From positions 1 through 10,675 of the forward strand of contig JBIOWF010000301.1 of the NCBI GenBank assembly GCA_044868295.1: 10,675 nucleotides of DNA. Reading direction: 5' to 3'. Positions 6,125 to 10,675 of this stretch are shown here, piece by piece. Below the pieces are notes generated by a model. It saw only the letters and a list, made by a program, of their open reading frames with translations, ran no database searches and was not told the origin of the DNA. The stretch's first letter is position 1, and each line of letters starts with the position of its first letter. This DNA comes from JBIOWF01 sp044868295. GTDB taxonomy: Bacteria; Actinomycetota; Actinomycetes; Streptosporangiales; Streptosporangiaceae. The position numbers were made by a program, and so were the translations under genes.

Positions 6125-7225
6125 GTGAAGACCCCCGAAGACATCACCGCCACGCTTCCGCCTGTCCGGGGTTGGCGTGTCCTGGGTGTCCTGGTGATTG
6201 CTCTGCTGGGCCTCGGAATCGTGGCCAACGGCGTCGTCGCCTCCTACGAGGCGGTACACGCCTTCGCTGTCCTGCTCGGCATCCCCGCGCCGGAGCGGGT
6301 CGCGACCGGGTTCGAGGCGGCGCTGATCGTGATCGTGTCCTGGGACATTGTCCTGTCCTGGCTGGAGCGTCCTGTCCCGCTGCTGCGGTGGATGGCGCGT
6401 GTCCTGACTGTCCTGTCCGTTGTGGTGAACGCTGCGGCGGGCTGGCCTGTCCTGCGGGCGATGCTGCTGTACCTGCCCGCGCCGCTGACTGTACTGGCGA
6501 TCGTGGAGGCGACTCGGCATGTCCTGATGGCCAAGCACCGGGTGGCGAGCCAGAAGCGTGAGCCGATCCCGTTCGCCCGCTGGGTGTTGCATCGCAGCAG
6601 CTCACGGCAGTTGCAGAAACTCATGGTCAAGTGGGAGATCACCTCCTACAGGGAGGCGTTGCAAATGCAACAGCGCATCGAGCACGCCAAGAAACTGCTG
6701 GAGGTCTCCTTCGGGTCAAGCTGGAGGAGACTGGCTGGCGCGGACCTGGTGTGGATGCTCGACGAGGGCGTGATGCTCGAGACAGCCCTGGAGCGCGTCT
6801 ACCGCATCGTCGAGTCGCGTGGGGGCGAGACAGGACAGGGCGGCGGCAGCCGTTCGGGGAACCAGGACAAGCCGAAGCCGCGTCGGCAGGACACGGGCCA
6901 GGACAAGAAGCGGGACAGGCGTCCGGACACGAGTGGAGACAGCAGCCCACGTTCGGGACAGCGCGAGCCGCGCCAGGACAACGGCCAGGACAAGAGGCAG
7001 GACACGGCCGAGCGTGGACAAGAGGGTCGGGAGAAGCTGCCCGCCAACATGTCCGACTCGGCGCTGATCGCCGAATGGAAGGCACGCTGGGTAACTAACC
7101 CCGGCCGCCCGACGATCACCGCCACCTATGCGATCGGAACCGACAAGGCCATTCGGCTCATGGCGCAGGCGTGGCCTGAAGAAACCTCCCGCGCCCCGAT
7201 CGCAGCCGTCAACGGCTCGCACTGA
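6125..7225 (+). CDS. DUF2637/SpdB-like membrane spread protein
   Basis: About 366 aa from GTG 6125, which has GGAG five bases upstream; in-frame GTG 6107 and ATG 6110 are alternative starts without a ribosome site. Four membrane helices occupy about residues 16-39, 62-80, 87-106 and 111-130, the DUF2637 arrangement found in Streptomyces plasmid spread (SpdB-type) proteins. A helical cytoplasmic region follows (about 145-225), then a Gln/Asp/Arg/Lys-rich low-complexity stretch (about 230-310) with a four-residue period such as QDNGQDKRQDT. A short C-terminal domain (about 315-360) contains GRPTITATYAIGTDKAIRLM, which resembles a helix-turn-helix. Spd proteins move the element through septal cross-walls of the recipient mycelium, and some bind DNA. 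The gene directly follows the TRS-like repeats. Its DNA is full of TGTCCTG in the first half and CAGGACA in the second. Confidence 0.82.
   Translation: MKTPEDITATLPPVRGWRVLGVLVIALLGLGIVANGVVASYEAVHAFAVLLGIPAPERVATGFEAALIVIVSWDIVLSWLERPVPLLRWMARVLTVLSVVVNAAAGWPVLRAMLLYLPAPLTVLAIVEATRHVLMAKHRVASQKREPIPFARWVLHRSSSRQLQKLMVKWEITSYREALQMQQRIEHAKKLLEVSFGSSWRRLAGADLVWMLDEGVMLETALERVYRIVESRGGETGQGGGSRSGNQDKPKPRRQDTGQDKKRDRRPDTSGDSSPRSGQREPRQDNGQDKRQDTAERGQEGREKLPANMSDSALIAEWKARWVTNPGRPTITATYAIGTDKAIRLMAQAWPEETSRAPIAAVNGSH
6163..6526 (+). repeat. TGTCCTG heptamer array inside the DUF2637 gene
   Basis: Exact TGTCCTG occurs at 6178, 6187, 6268, 6336, 6349, 6354, 6400, 6409, 6448 and 6520. The shorter TGTCC also occurs at 6163, 6373 and 6414. 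Copies fall in two reading frames, mostly as xxT-GTC-CTG, forcing T-ending codons (CGT, GGT, GCT, ATT, ACT, CCT, CAT) that are otherwise uncommon in this GC-rich DNA. The heptamer is rare elsewhere in the window. Confidence 0.75.
6831..7020 (+). repeat. CAGGACA heptamer array, inverse of the upstream array
   Basis: CAGGACA, the reverse complement of TGTCCTG, occurs at 6831, 6863, 6887, 6899, 6974, 6986 and 6998, often exactly 12 bp apart. The GGACA core also occurs at 6913, 6925, 6956 and 7016. In protein it produces QD-(K/T/N) units. The two arrays diverge from a motif-free middle at about 6530-6830. Confidence 0.75.
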
Positions 7226-7238
7226 ATGGAGCACACAG

Positions 7239-7862
7239 GTGATCACGATTGGTGGGTACCGGTACGGCGTCGCCCGCTACGTACCGTTCGCCTGGATGGC
7301 CGCGCTCCTCGCCGCCGCTGCCCTTAGCAACGCGCTGCCTTGGGCGGCGTCGGTCGGCCCGGCCGCTACCATCTTCGCGGTCGGGATCGTCGTCATCGCC
7401 GCCAGGATGATCCGAGGGCAGGAGCCGCCCTGGTTCACGCTCTTCGCCGGGGCCGCCTGGATCGTCCTGGCGTGCTGGTGGGAGCTGAACTGGATCACGG
7501 GCGGCGTGCTCCTGGTCGGCGGCCTGGCGTTCGGCTGGTCCTGGCTGTGGCGGGACTGGCCGGCCCGGCAGCCCGTCCCGTACCCGCCTCCTTACCTCTT
7601 CGAATCCGACCTCGGCGCGACCGTCTTCCTGCAGCCGCCCCGGCGCCGCCGAGACCCGTGGATGTGGTGGTGCAACGGTTGCCCCACCCAGGCGGTCGGC
7701 TCTACCCCTGATGAGGACCTGCGCGATAGTGCCAACGACCACGCGCTGAACTGCCGCGGGGTGCCGCGTCGCGACGGCGTATCTGAAGCTCCTACCGGGA
7801 GTTCTGGCACGATCAGCCCAACACAACCGAAGGGACGTGTTGAAAGGGGCGAGCATCAATGA
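7239..7862 (+). CDS. Polytopic membrane protein with C-terminal zinc-binding-like motif
   Basis: This 207-aa protein starts at GTG 7239, chosen because GGAG (7228-7231) lies seven bases upstream. The frame is open further upstream, but that part overlaps the DUF2637 gene and would add an Arg/Pro-rich leader. Four membrane helices lie at about residues 15-33, 38-55, 66-82 and 86-104, some rich in Trp. The cytoplasmic tail contains WWCNGC (Cys145, Cys148), then 19 residues, His168 and Cys172, a C2HC pattern suggesting zinc binding. It starts 13 bp after the SpdB-like stop and overlaps the next gene by four bases (ATGA), so it is part of a spread operon. Function is unknown beyond a probable role at the membrane in transfer or spread. 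Confidence 0.78.
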   Translation: MITIGGYRYGVARYVPFAWMAALLAAAALSNALPWAASVGPAATIFAVGIVVIAARMIRGQEPPWFTLFAGAAWIVLACWWELNWITGGVLLVGGLAFGWSWLWRDWPARQPVPYPPPYLFESDLGATVFLQPPRRRRDPWMWWCNGCPTQAVGSTPDEDLRDSANDHALNCRGVPRRDGVSEAPTGSSGTISPTQPKGRVERGEHQ

Positions 7863-8275
7863 CCATGCCCACCTATGACGAAGCGTTCGCAGCAGCTCGT
7901 GAAGGTTCGCCGTTCAGCAACTCCGACGAGGGGCTCGGGTGGATGGCCAACTGGTGCGACCGCTGCATCCGCGACAAGTCAGCGCGGACGGGGGAGGGCG
8001 GTAGCGGCTGCCCGCTGGTCCTCGTCGCACTGACCGGTCGCACACCGGTGGAGTGGCTGGATCAGACGCGGACCGGACCTGACGGTGCGGTCGTCCCGTA
8101 CTCGCGGAGCGACCAGTACCACTGCATCATGTTCCGGCCCGAGGACGACCCTGGCCCGGATGAGCCGACGCCGATCCCTGATCCTCCTGGGCAGCTTGGT
8201 CTGTTCCCGCGTGAGCCGTACGTGAGACCCGCACGGATGTTCGCAGACCCTAAGCCCATCGAGGTGACCGCGTGA
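7859..8275 (+). CDS. Conserved four-cysteine protein of actinobacterial elements
   Basis: This 138-aa soluble protein has GLGWMANWCDRCIRDK near residue 25-40 and SGCPLVLVALTGRTPVEW at 49-66. Cysteines at 33, 36, 51 and 89 (YHCIMF) could form a metal site. The layout (WM-x2-WC-x2-C, then GCPL, then Y-x-C) is one I associate with hypothetical proteins of Streptomyces-type phages and integrative elements, but I can name no function. The C-terminal third is Pro/Asp-rich. It starts at an ATG overlapping the preceding stop (ATGA), with AAAGGGG upstream at about eleven bases, and its TGA overlaps a GTG (GTGA, 8272-8275). A weak dyad CAACAC/GTGTTG (7819-7842) lies just before the ribosome site. Confidence 0.82.
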   Translation: MTMPTYDEAFAAAREGSPFSNSDEGLGWMANWCDRCIRDKSARTGEGGSGCPLVLVALTGRTPVEWLDQTRTGPDGAVVPYSRSDQYHCIMFRPEDDPGPDEPTPIPDPPGQLGLFPREPYVRPARMFADPKPIEVTA

Positions 8276-8456
8276 TCGTTTGCGCGGTGCGTGCGGTGCG
8301 CGCAAATCGGCCTCTACGCGGGGCTGTGCGGACGACTGCTGGGCGTACAGCTTCCGGCGCTACGCGGGGGCCCGGCCGAGGCCGAGTGGGCGCTGTGGGG
8401 CCGCATACGATCTCGCTAAGATCGTTTGCGTGCGGGGTCGCTTCTTGCGCGCAAAA
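8274..8456. repeat. Duplicated inverted-repeat unit
   Basis: GATCGTTTGCG occurs at 8274-8284 and again at 8420-8430. Each is followed by TGCGCGCAAA (8297-8306 and 8446-8455). Within a unit, TTTGCG and CGCAAA form an inverted repeat of 6-7 bp, and the second unit contains the palindrome TTGCGCGCAA. Copies are 146-149 bp apart. They could be protein-binding sites for replication or control. Confidence 0.5.
8291..8419 (+). CDS. Possible small ORF or decayed gene end
   Basis: Past the TGA at 8273-8275, the same frame as the preceding gene stays open to TAA 8417 with mostly GC-ending codons. It reads CVRCAQIGLYAGLCGRLLGV and ends in PAEAEWALWGRIRSR, which looks protein-like, including a C-x2-C pair. 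GTG 8291 is the only candidate start and has no ribosome site. The GTG overlapping the upstream stop (8272) opens a different frame with poor codon use. This may be a 42-aa gene, a remnant after frameshift, or chance. Confidence 0.22.
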   Translation: MRCAQIGLYAGLCGRLLGVQLPALRGGPAEAEWALWGRIRSR

Positions 8457-8574
8457 GTGGTTGAATCGGTTCCCGGCGGGAGCCCCAAACGACACGCGGA
8501 GGCCCTGGAAAATCGGTGTTCCCGTCCGGAAACCGTGTATGGTTCCCGCAGTACCACAACACCAGGCAAAAAAA

Positions 8575-8636
8575 GTGGTGGTGGCTCGTCCACCTCCGGA
8601 GCGGCAAACTCCGGCTTGCAGGCGAGGAACCACCAC
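8575..8636. repeat. Two-tier stem-loop after an A7 tract
   Basis: GTGGTGGT (8575-8582) pairs with ACCACCAC (8629-8636). CTCG (8585-8588) pairs with CGAG (8623-8626), and an inner CCGGAG (8596-8601) pairs with CTCCGG (8609-8614) around a 7-nt loop. Seven A residues (8568-8574) precede the structure. Read on the minus strand, the outer stem is followed by T7, so it could also act as a minus-strand terminator. Confidence 0.5.
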
Positions 8637-8698
8637 CTTGGGCGACCGGCCCCGCAGGAACATCCACGAACTGCGGTTCCGAGCTAACCCGAGTTAGA

Positions 8699-8730
8699 TC
8701 CGGAGAGGCATTCAGAAGCCTCCACCCGGA
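8699..8730. repeat. Stem-loop
   Basis: TCCGG (8699-8703) pairs with CCGGA (8726-8730), and GAGGC (8705-8709) pairs with GCCTC (8718-8722), leaving an 8-nt loop and a small asymmetric bulge. It directly abuts the next inverted repeat. Confidence 0.45.
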
Positions 8731-8763
8731 CAGACAACCGAAGAACGGAAGAAAGATTGTCTG
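8731..8763. repeat. 7-bp inverted repeat with purine-rich loop
   Basis: CAGACAA (8731-8737) and TTGTCTG (8757-8763) flank 19 bases that are mostly A and G on the plus strand. Confidence 0.4.
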
Positions 8764-8814
8764 CTCTAACGTGGGCTGCGCTTAGCGTACCCCAAAGTCG
8801 CCGTGGTGCCACAC

Positions 8815-8841
8815 GAACCGCGCGGAGATTTCCGCGTGTTC
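8815..8841. repeat. Stem-loop
   Basis: CGCGGA (8821-8826) and TCCGCG (8831-8836) form a perfect stem with a GATT loop. GAAC (8815-8818) and GTTC (8838-8841) extend it outward. Confidence 0.5.
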
Positions 8842-8858
8842 TCCGTACTTTCCCCCCA

Positions 8859-8880
8859 CCCGTGACGATCACGTCACGGG
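8859..8880. repeat. Perfect 9-bp stem with 4-nt loop
   Basis: CCCGTGACG (8859-8867) and CGTCACGGG (8872-8880) flank ATCA. No T-run follows, so an operator or origin hairpin is likelier than a terminator. Confidence 0.6.
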
Positions 8881-8926
8881 CTGTCGGCATGCGCACACGC
8901 GCCCAGGAGCTGCCCCTGAACTAACG

Positions 8927-8952
8927 AAAAGGCCCCGCCAAGGCGGGGCCTT
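8927..8952 (-). terminator. Strong stem, terminator-like, T-run on the minus strand
   Basis: AAGGCCCCGCC (8929-8939) and GGCGGGGCCTT (8942-8952) form an 11-bp stem with an AA loop. On the minus strand it is followed by TTTT (8930-8927), a standard intrinsic terminator. On the plus strand only TT follows, so it could also stop, less efficiently, transcripts from the spread operon. No minus-strand gene lies to its right, which raises the possibility of an antisense transcript. Confidence 0.65.
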
Positions 8953-9021
8953 CCCTCACTAACCGAATAGCGCGACCTTCCCTGACCAGCTCCACGGTTC
9001 CGCAGCCACCGAGCTGATCAG

Positions 9022-9045
9022 TTTGGTGCGCCCAAAAGCGCTTGG
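9022..9045. promoter_or_regulatory. Overlapping dyads upstream of the helix-turn-helix gene
   Basis: TTTGG/CCAAA (9022-9026/9032-9036, five-base gap) overlaps a second dyad with CCAA and TTGG ends around the palindrome AAGCGCTT (9036-9043). The position, 55-78 bp before the GTG start, fits an autoregulatory operator. No clear promoter hexamers were found. Confidence 0.3.
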
Positions 9046-9099
9046 AGTAAGACGATATCCGCCCGCCAAGCGTTCTGCAAAGCACGCCCACAAACCGGT

Positions 9100-10167
9100 G
9101 TGGCGTGCCGCAAGAACGCGCCCCCGCAGCCCGTCATCCCAGACGGGCACATCCTCGCGCCCACCCTCACGGTGTGGCTCGCAGCCGACGCCTACATGGC
9201 CGGCCGCTCCTGGCACCGCCGCGACTGGCTCCGCAACTACCACCGCGTCGGCGAAGGCCTCGCCGCGAACGTCACGACCGGCATGGTGACCCGGCACGGC
9301 CTCACCTGGGAAGCGCTCGCGGCCGACGCCGGAGTGTCACGCACCACGCTGGCCGACCGCTTGCGCTGGCGCCGTGAGCACGGCCTGATCGCGGTCATCA
9401 CCACCGGCTCGACGAACGCCACCCGCAAGGGCAACCAGTGGGGCCGCCTCGACGACGGGCTGGGCAACCTCGCCGCCGAGTACGCCCTCATCGTCCCGGT
9501 GGCCGCGCTCGAGGAGATGTACGGCCCGGACTGGGATGCCGAGCTCGGCCTGGTCGACGCCCCCGCGCCCGTCGAGGACGATGTGCCGTGGCCGGTGGAG
9601 ACTGTCACGCGGAGGCCGATGTTTCCGCAGGTCAACACGCTTGGGGATGAAACGCGGACTCCCGCACCTGCTGTTGTTGATCTAAGAGAAGAATCTCTCC
9701 CACACGCGCGAGAAAACCAAGCAGCGACGACACCGGCCTGGCCCATGCACCAGACCCCGACCTCGAAGAAGACCCGGATCGCCGCTGCTGACCGGCTCCG
9801 CGCCGAGAACATGACCTTGCGGCACCTGTCGGCGCGTGACGTGGCGCGGCTGCTGCGCCCGCTGTTCGAGCTCGGCGCGACGGTGGTCGACGCCCGGCAC
9901 GCGCTGGAGACGCATCCGGTGCACGGCCAGTGGGCGAACCCGACGTCGGTGCTCGAGCGTGGGCAGGGCTGGCGGGGCCGCCGTCAGCTCGTGCGGCTCC
10001 GCGGGCTTTTGGAGGCGCGGGTCGCGGCGTGGGTCGGCGCGGACGGGCAGCTCGTGGCCGCGCTGCCGTCGCAGGTGCGGGCGGCGGCTGATGAGCGGCG
10101 GCGTGCGGAGCAGCAGGCGTGGCGGGAGCATCTCGCTGCGGTGCGTGCTTCGGCGAGGCCGCTGTGA
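9100..10167 (+). CDS. Helix-turn-helix protein, candidate replication initiator
   Basis: This 355-aa protein has a helix-turn-helix or winged-helix domain at about residues 68-100 (LTWEALAADAGVSRTTLADR followed by LRWRREHGLIAVI). A conserved-looking segment GLGNLAAEYALIVPVAALEE follows, then an acidic, Pro-rich linker (about 158-225). A second Arg-rich helical domain lies at about 235-325 (LSARDVARLLRPLFELGATV, later GWRGRRQLVRLRG), and the C-terminus is basic. Two DNA-binding-like regions, a stand-alone position beside about 800 bp of structured non-coding DNA, and the absence of any other replication gene suggest a plasmid-type Rep protein. This is inference; a regulator is the alternative. 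The GTG at 9100 is the only usual start in the frame, which is open back to a TGA at 8983, but it has no ribosome site, so it may be leaderless or mis-placed. Confidence 0.75.
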   Translation: MACRKNAPPQPVIPDGHILAPTLTVWLAADAYMAGRSWHRRDWLRNYHRVGEGLAANVTTGMVTRHGLTWEALAADAGVSRTTLADRLRWRREHGLIAVITTGSTNATRKGNQWGRLDDGLGNLAAEYALIVPVAALEEMYGPDWDAELGLVDAPAPVEDDVPWPVETVTRRPMFPQVNTLGDETRTPAPAVVDLREESLPHARENQAATTPAWPMHQTPTSKKTRIAAADRLRAENMTLRHLSARDVARLLRPLFELGATVVDARHALETHPVHGQWANPTSVLERGQGWRGRRQLVRLRGLLEARVAAWVGADGQLVAALPSQVRAAADERRRAEQQAWREHLAAVRASARPL

Positions 10168-10231
10168 ATCTCGCGCGCTTTGGGAACCTTAAGAAATCTA
10201 CGAAGTACAGGAGCCCGGCGAATCTTGTGAC

Positions 10232-10272
10232 GGAAGGGGGAGTACCCCGCTTCTCGGGATGCTCCCCCTTCC
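10232..10272 (+). terminator. Long stem-loop downstream of the helix-turn-helix gene
   Basis: GGAAGGGGGAG (10232-10242) pairs perfectly with CTCCCCCTTCC (10262-10272), and an inner CCC/GGG pairing shortens the loop. It lies 65 bp after the stop codon. There is no T-run, which is common for actinobacterial terminators. Confidence 0.6.
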
Positions 10273-10287
10273 CGTATACCGGACACT

Positions 10288-10328
10288 CGGGCGGGGATTG
10301 TCGCGTCGGGGCAGGAAACGCCCGCCCG
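10288..10328. repeat. GC-rich inverted repeat
   Basis: CGGGCGGG (10288-10295) and CCCGCCCG (10321-10328) flank 25 bases. It may back up the preceding hairpin or isolate the next transcription unit. The stretch 10329-10490 shows no gene; it is less GC-rich toward its end, as expected for a promoter region, and contains TTTGCGCGGAA (10395-10405), similar to the repeat at 8280. Confidence 0.4.
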
Positions 10329-10640
10329 CGCGGTGGCGCGCGTGTGTGCTGGTGGGGTGGGATGTGCGGTGTGGCGCTCTGTACAAAGTAAACATTTGCG
10401 CGGAATCTCAAGAGGGCGATGGGCGGCGGTCGAAAACGTTCATGATCGGCCTCGGGAAATCGGACAAAAATACCTTTTCCAGACGGCACTAATGATCTTG
10501 AAAGGACGCTAAAGTCGGCCGAAAGATCAACAACGCGGCCCGAAAAGCCGCGTTTGACCAGGCCAAACACTACCCAGCGCAGCAGGGTAAGCGCGAGTAC
10601 ACACCCGCACCGTTCGGCGCGGGCCACATCAACCACAGGA

Positions 10641-10652
10641 GATCACGTGATC
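10641..10652. promoter_or_regulatory. 12-bp palindrome overlapping a start codon
   Basis: GATCACGTGATC is a perfect palindrome that contains the GTG at 10647 and the last base of the AGGAG ribosome site. A protein bound here would block translation-start DNA. It could also be chance. Confidence 0.35.
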
Positions 10653-10675
10653 ATCGGCCCCTGGCAGCACAATCC
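10647..10675 (+). CDS. Start of a gene running off the right edge
   Basis: GTG 10647 follows AGGAG (10637-10641) with five bases between and opens the frame MIIGPWQHN before the window ends. Only nine full codons are visible, so the family cannot be judged. It overlaps the coding-like frame from 10514 in a different register, so one may end just as the other begins, as elsewhere in this element. Confidence 0.45.

Larger units (their letters stand above)
8276..9099. other. Structured, largely non-coding region; candidate origin
   Basis: About 800 bp without a convincing long gene separates the spread operon from the helix-turn-helix gene. It contains a duplicated GATCGTTTGCG/TGCGCGCAAA unit, at least six stem-loops between 8575 and 8952, an A7 tract (8568-8574), and CTAAC four times direct (8684, 8766, 8921, 8959) and once inverted (8693). 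Such a sequence beside a rep-like gene resembles the origin or non-coding part of an actinomycete replicon. The origin role is inference. Confidence 0.4.
10514..10675 (+). pseudogene. Coding-like frame with GTC where a start codon is expected
   Basis: From a TGA at 10499 the frame is open to the window edge, with about three quarters of codons ending in G or C. It reads VGRKINNAARKAAFDQAKHY and continues with EYTPAPFGAGHINH, plausible for a basic helical protein. A good ribosome site, GAAAGGA (10500-10506), lies seven bases before the codon GTC at 10514, exactly where GTG would be expected. No ATG, GTG or TTG occurs in the frame nearby. Start loss, a sequencing error or a non-standard start are possible. 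Confidence 0.35.

Noticed and set aside
7128..7238. Upstream extension of the 7239 membrane protein
   Set aside because: This part overlaps the DUF2637 gene in another frame, encodes an Arg/Pro-rich leader, and GTG 7239 has its own GGAG.
8272..8697. 141-aa frame from the GTG overlapping the stop at 8273
   Set aside because: Coupled start position is attractive, but third codon positions are not GC-rich and the product is Arg/Ala/Gly low-complexity.
8516..8785. 89-aa plus-strand frame (FPSGNRVWFPQYHNTRQKK...)
   Set aside because: Early codons look biased, but the run of Trp comes from the GTGGTGG stem arm, there is no properly spaced ribosome site, bias fades in the second half and no family is recognised. 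Hairpin DNA is the simpler explanation, although a small gene cannot be excluded.
8959..9297. 112-aa minus-strand frame ending at the 8927-8952 terminator
   Set aside because: Its position next to the terminator is suggestive, but it is antisense to the helix-turn-helix gene, has no ribosome site noticed and no recognisable protein features; an untranslated antisense RNA is a better candidate.
9632..10636. Long minus-strand frame of 334 aa
   Set aside because: It runs antisense across the well-supported 9100-10167 gene and the hairpins after it; composition is Pro/Arg/Ala low-complexity, typical of a shadow frame in GC-rich DNA, and it has no recognisable domain.
1..10675. CRISPR array or insertion sequence
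   Set aside because: No regularly spaced long repeats with unique spacers, no transposase-like frame and no terminal inverted repeats were seen; the 5955-6080 repeats are too short and too close for CRISPR.

Overview
The window looks like the conjugation and maintenance core of a mobile element (integrative-conjugative element or plasmid) from a high-GC mycelial actinomycete of the Streptomyces/Streptosporangiales kind. The evidence is the GC-rich third codon positions, frequent GTG starts, GGAGG/GAAAGG ribosome sites, a WhiB-like protein, a HutC-type GntR repressor, and above all an FtsK/SpoIIIE-type TraB translocase followed by small membrane 'spread' genes. No relaxase, integrase or type IV secretion gene is visible. 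This matches the Streptomyces mode of conjugation, in which TraB alone moves double-stranded DNA. The genus cannot be fixed from sequence alone.

Layout: (1) 1-493, minus strand: the 5' part of an unrecognised gene that runs off the left edge. (2) 745-1503, minus: a GntR/HutC repressor with a clear minus-strand intrinsic terminator at 618-669. (3) 1504-1712: a divergent control region with a promoter-like element, a perfect 18-bp palindrome and a long leader hairpin. (4) 1713-5926, plus: a tight operon encoding a divergent WhiB-like protein, a 52-aa zinc-finger protein, a four-helix membrane protein, a membrane-anchored helical protein and TraB. (5) 5955-6080: six identical 10-bp direct repeats plus one inverted copy, the best candidate for the cis-acting transfer locus (clt) read by TraB's winged helix. 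(6) 6125-8275, plus: a DUF2637/SpdB-like membrane protein, a second polytopic membrane protein and a conserved four-cysteine protein, overlapping or nearly so. (7) 8276-9099: about 800 bp with no convincing long gene but many stem-loops and short repeats, a candidate origin or regulatory region. (8) 9100-10167, plus: a helix-turn-helix protein that may be the replication initiator. (9) 10168-10675: two strong hairpins, then the beginnings of one or two further genes.

Proposed working model (inference): the GntR protein binds the palindrome between itself and the whiB-like gene and holds the transfer operon off. When relieved, TraB assembles at the membrane, binds the repeats just downstream of its own gene and pumps DNA into the recipient. 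The Spd-like proteins spread it through the mycelium, and the helix-turn-helix protein with its upstream structured DNA maintains the element.

The most unusual observation is inside the DUF2637 gene. The heptamer TGTCCTG occurs ten times in the membrane-domain half, and its reverse complement CAGGACA seven times in the hydrophilic half. This suggests a DNA-level, orientation-switching signal embedded in a coding sequence.
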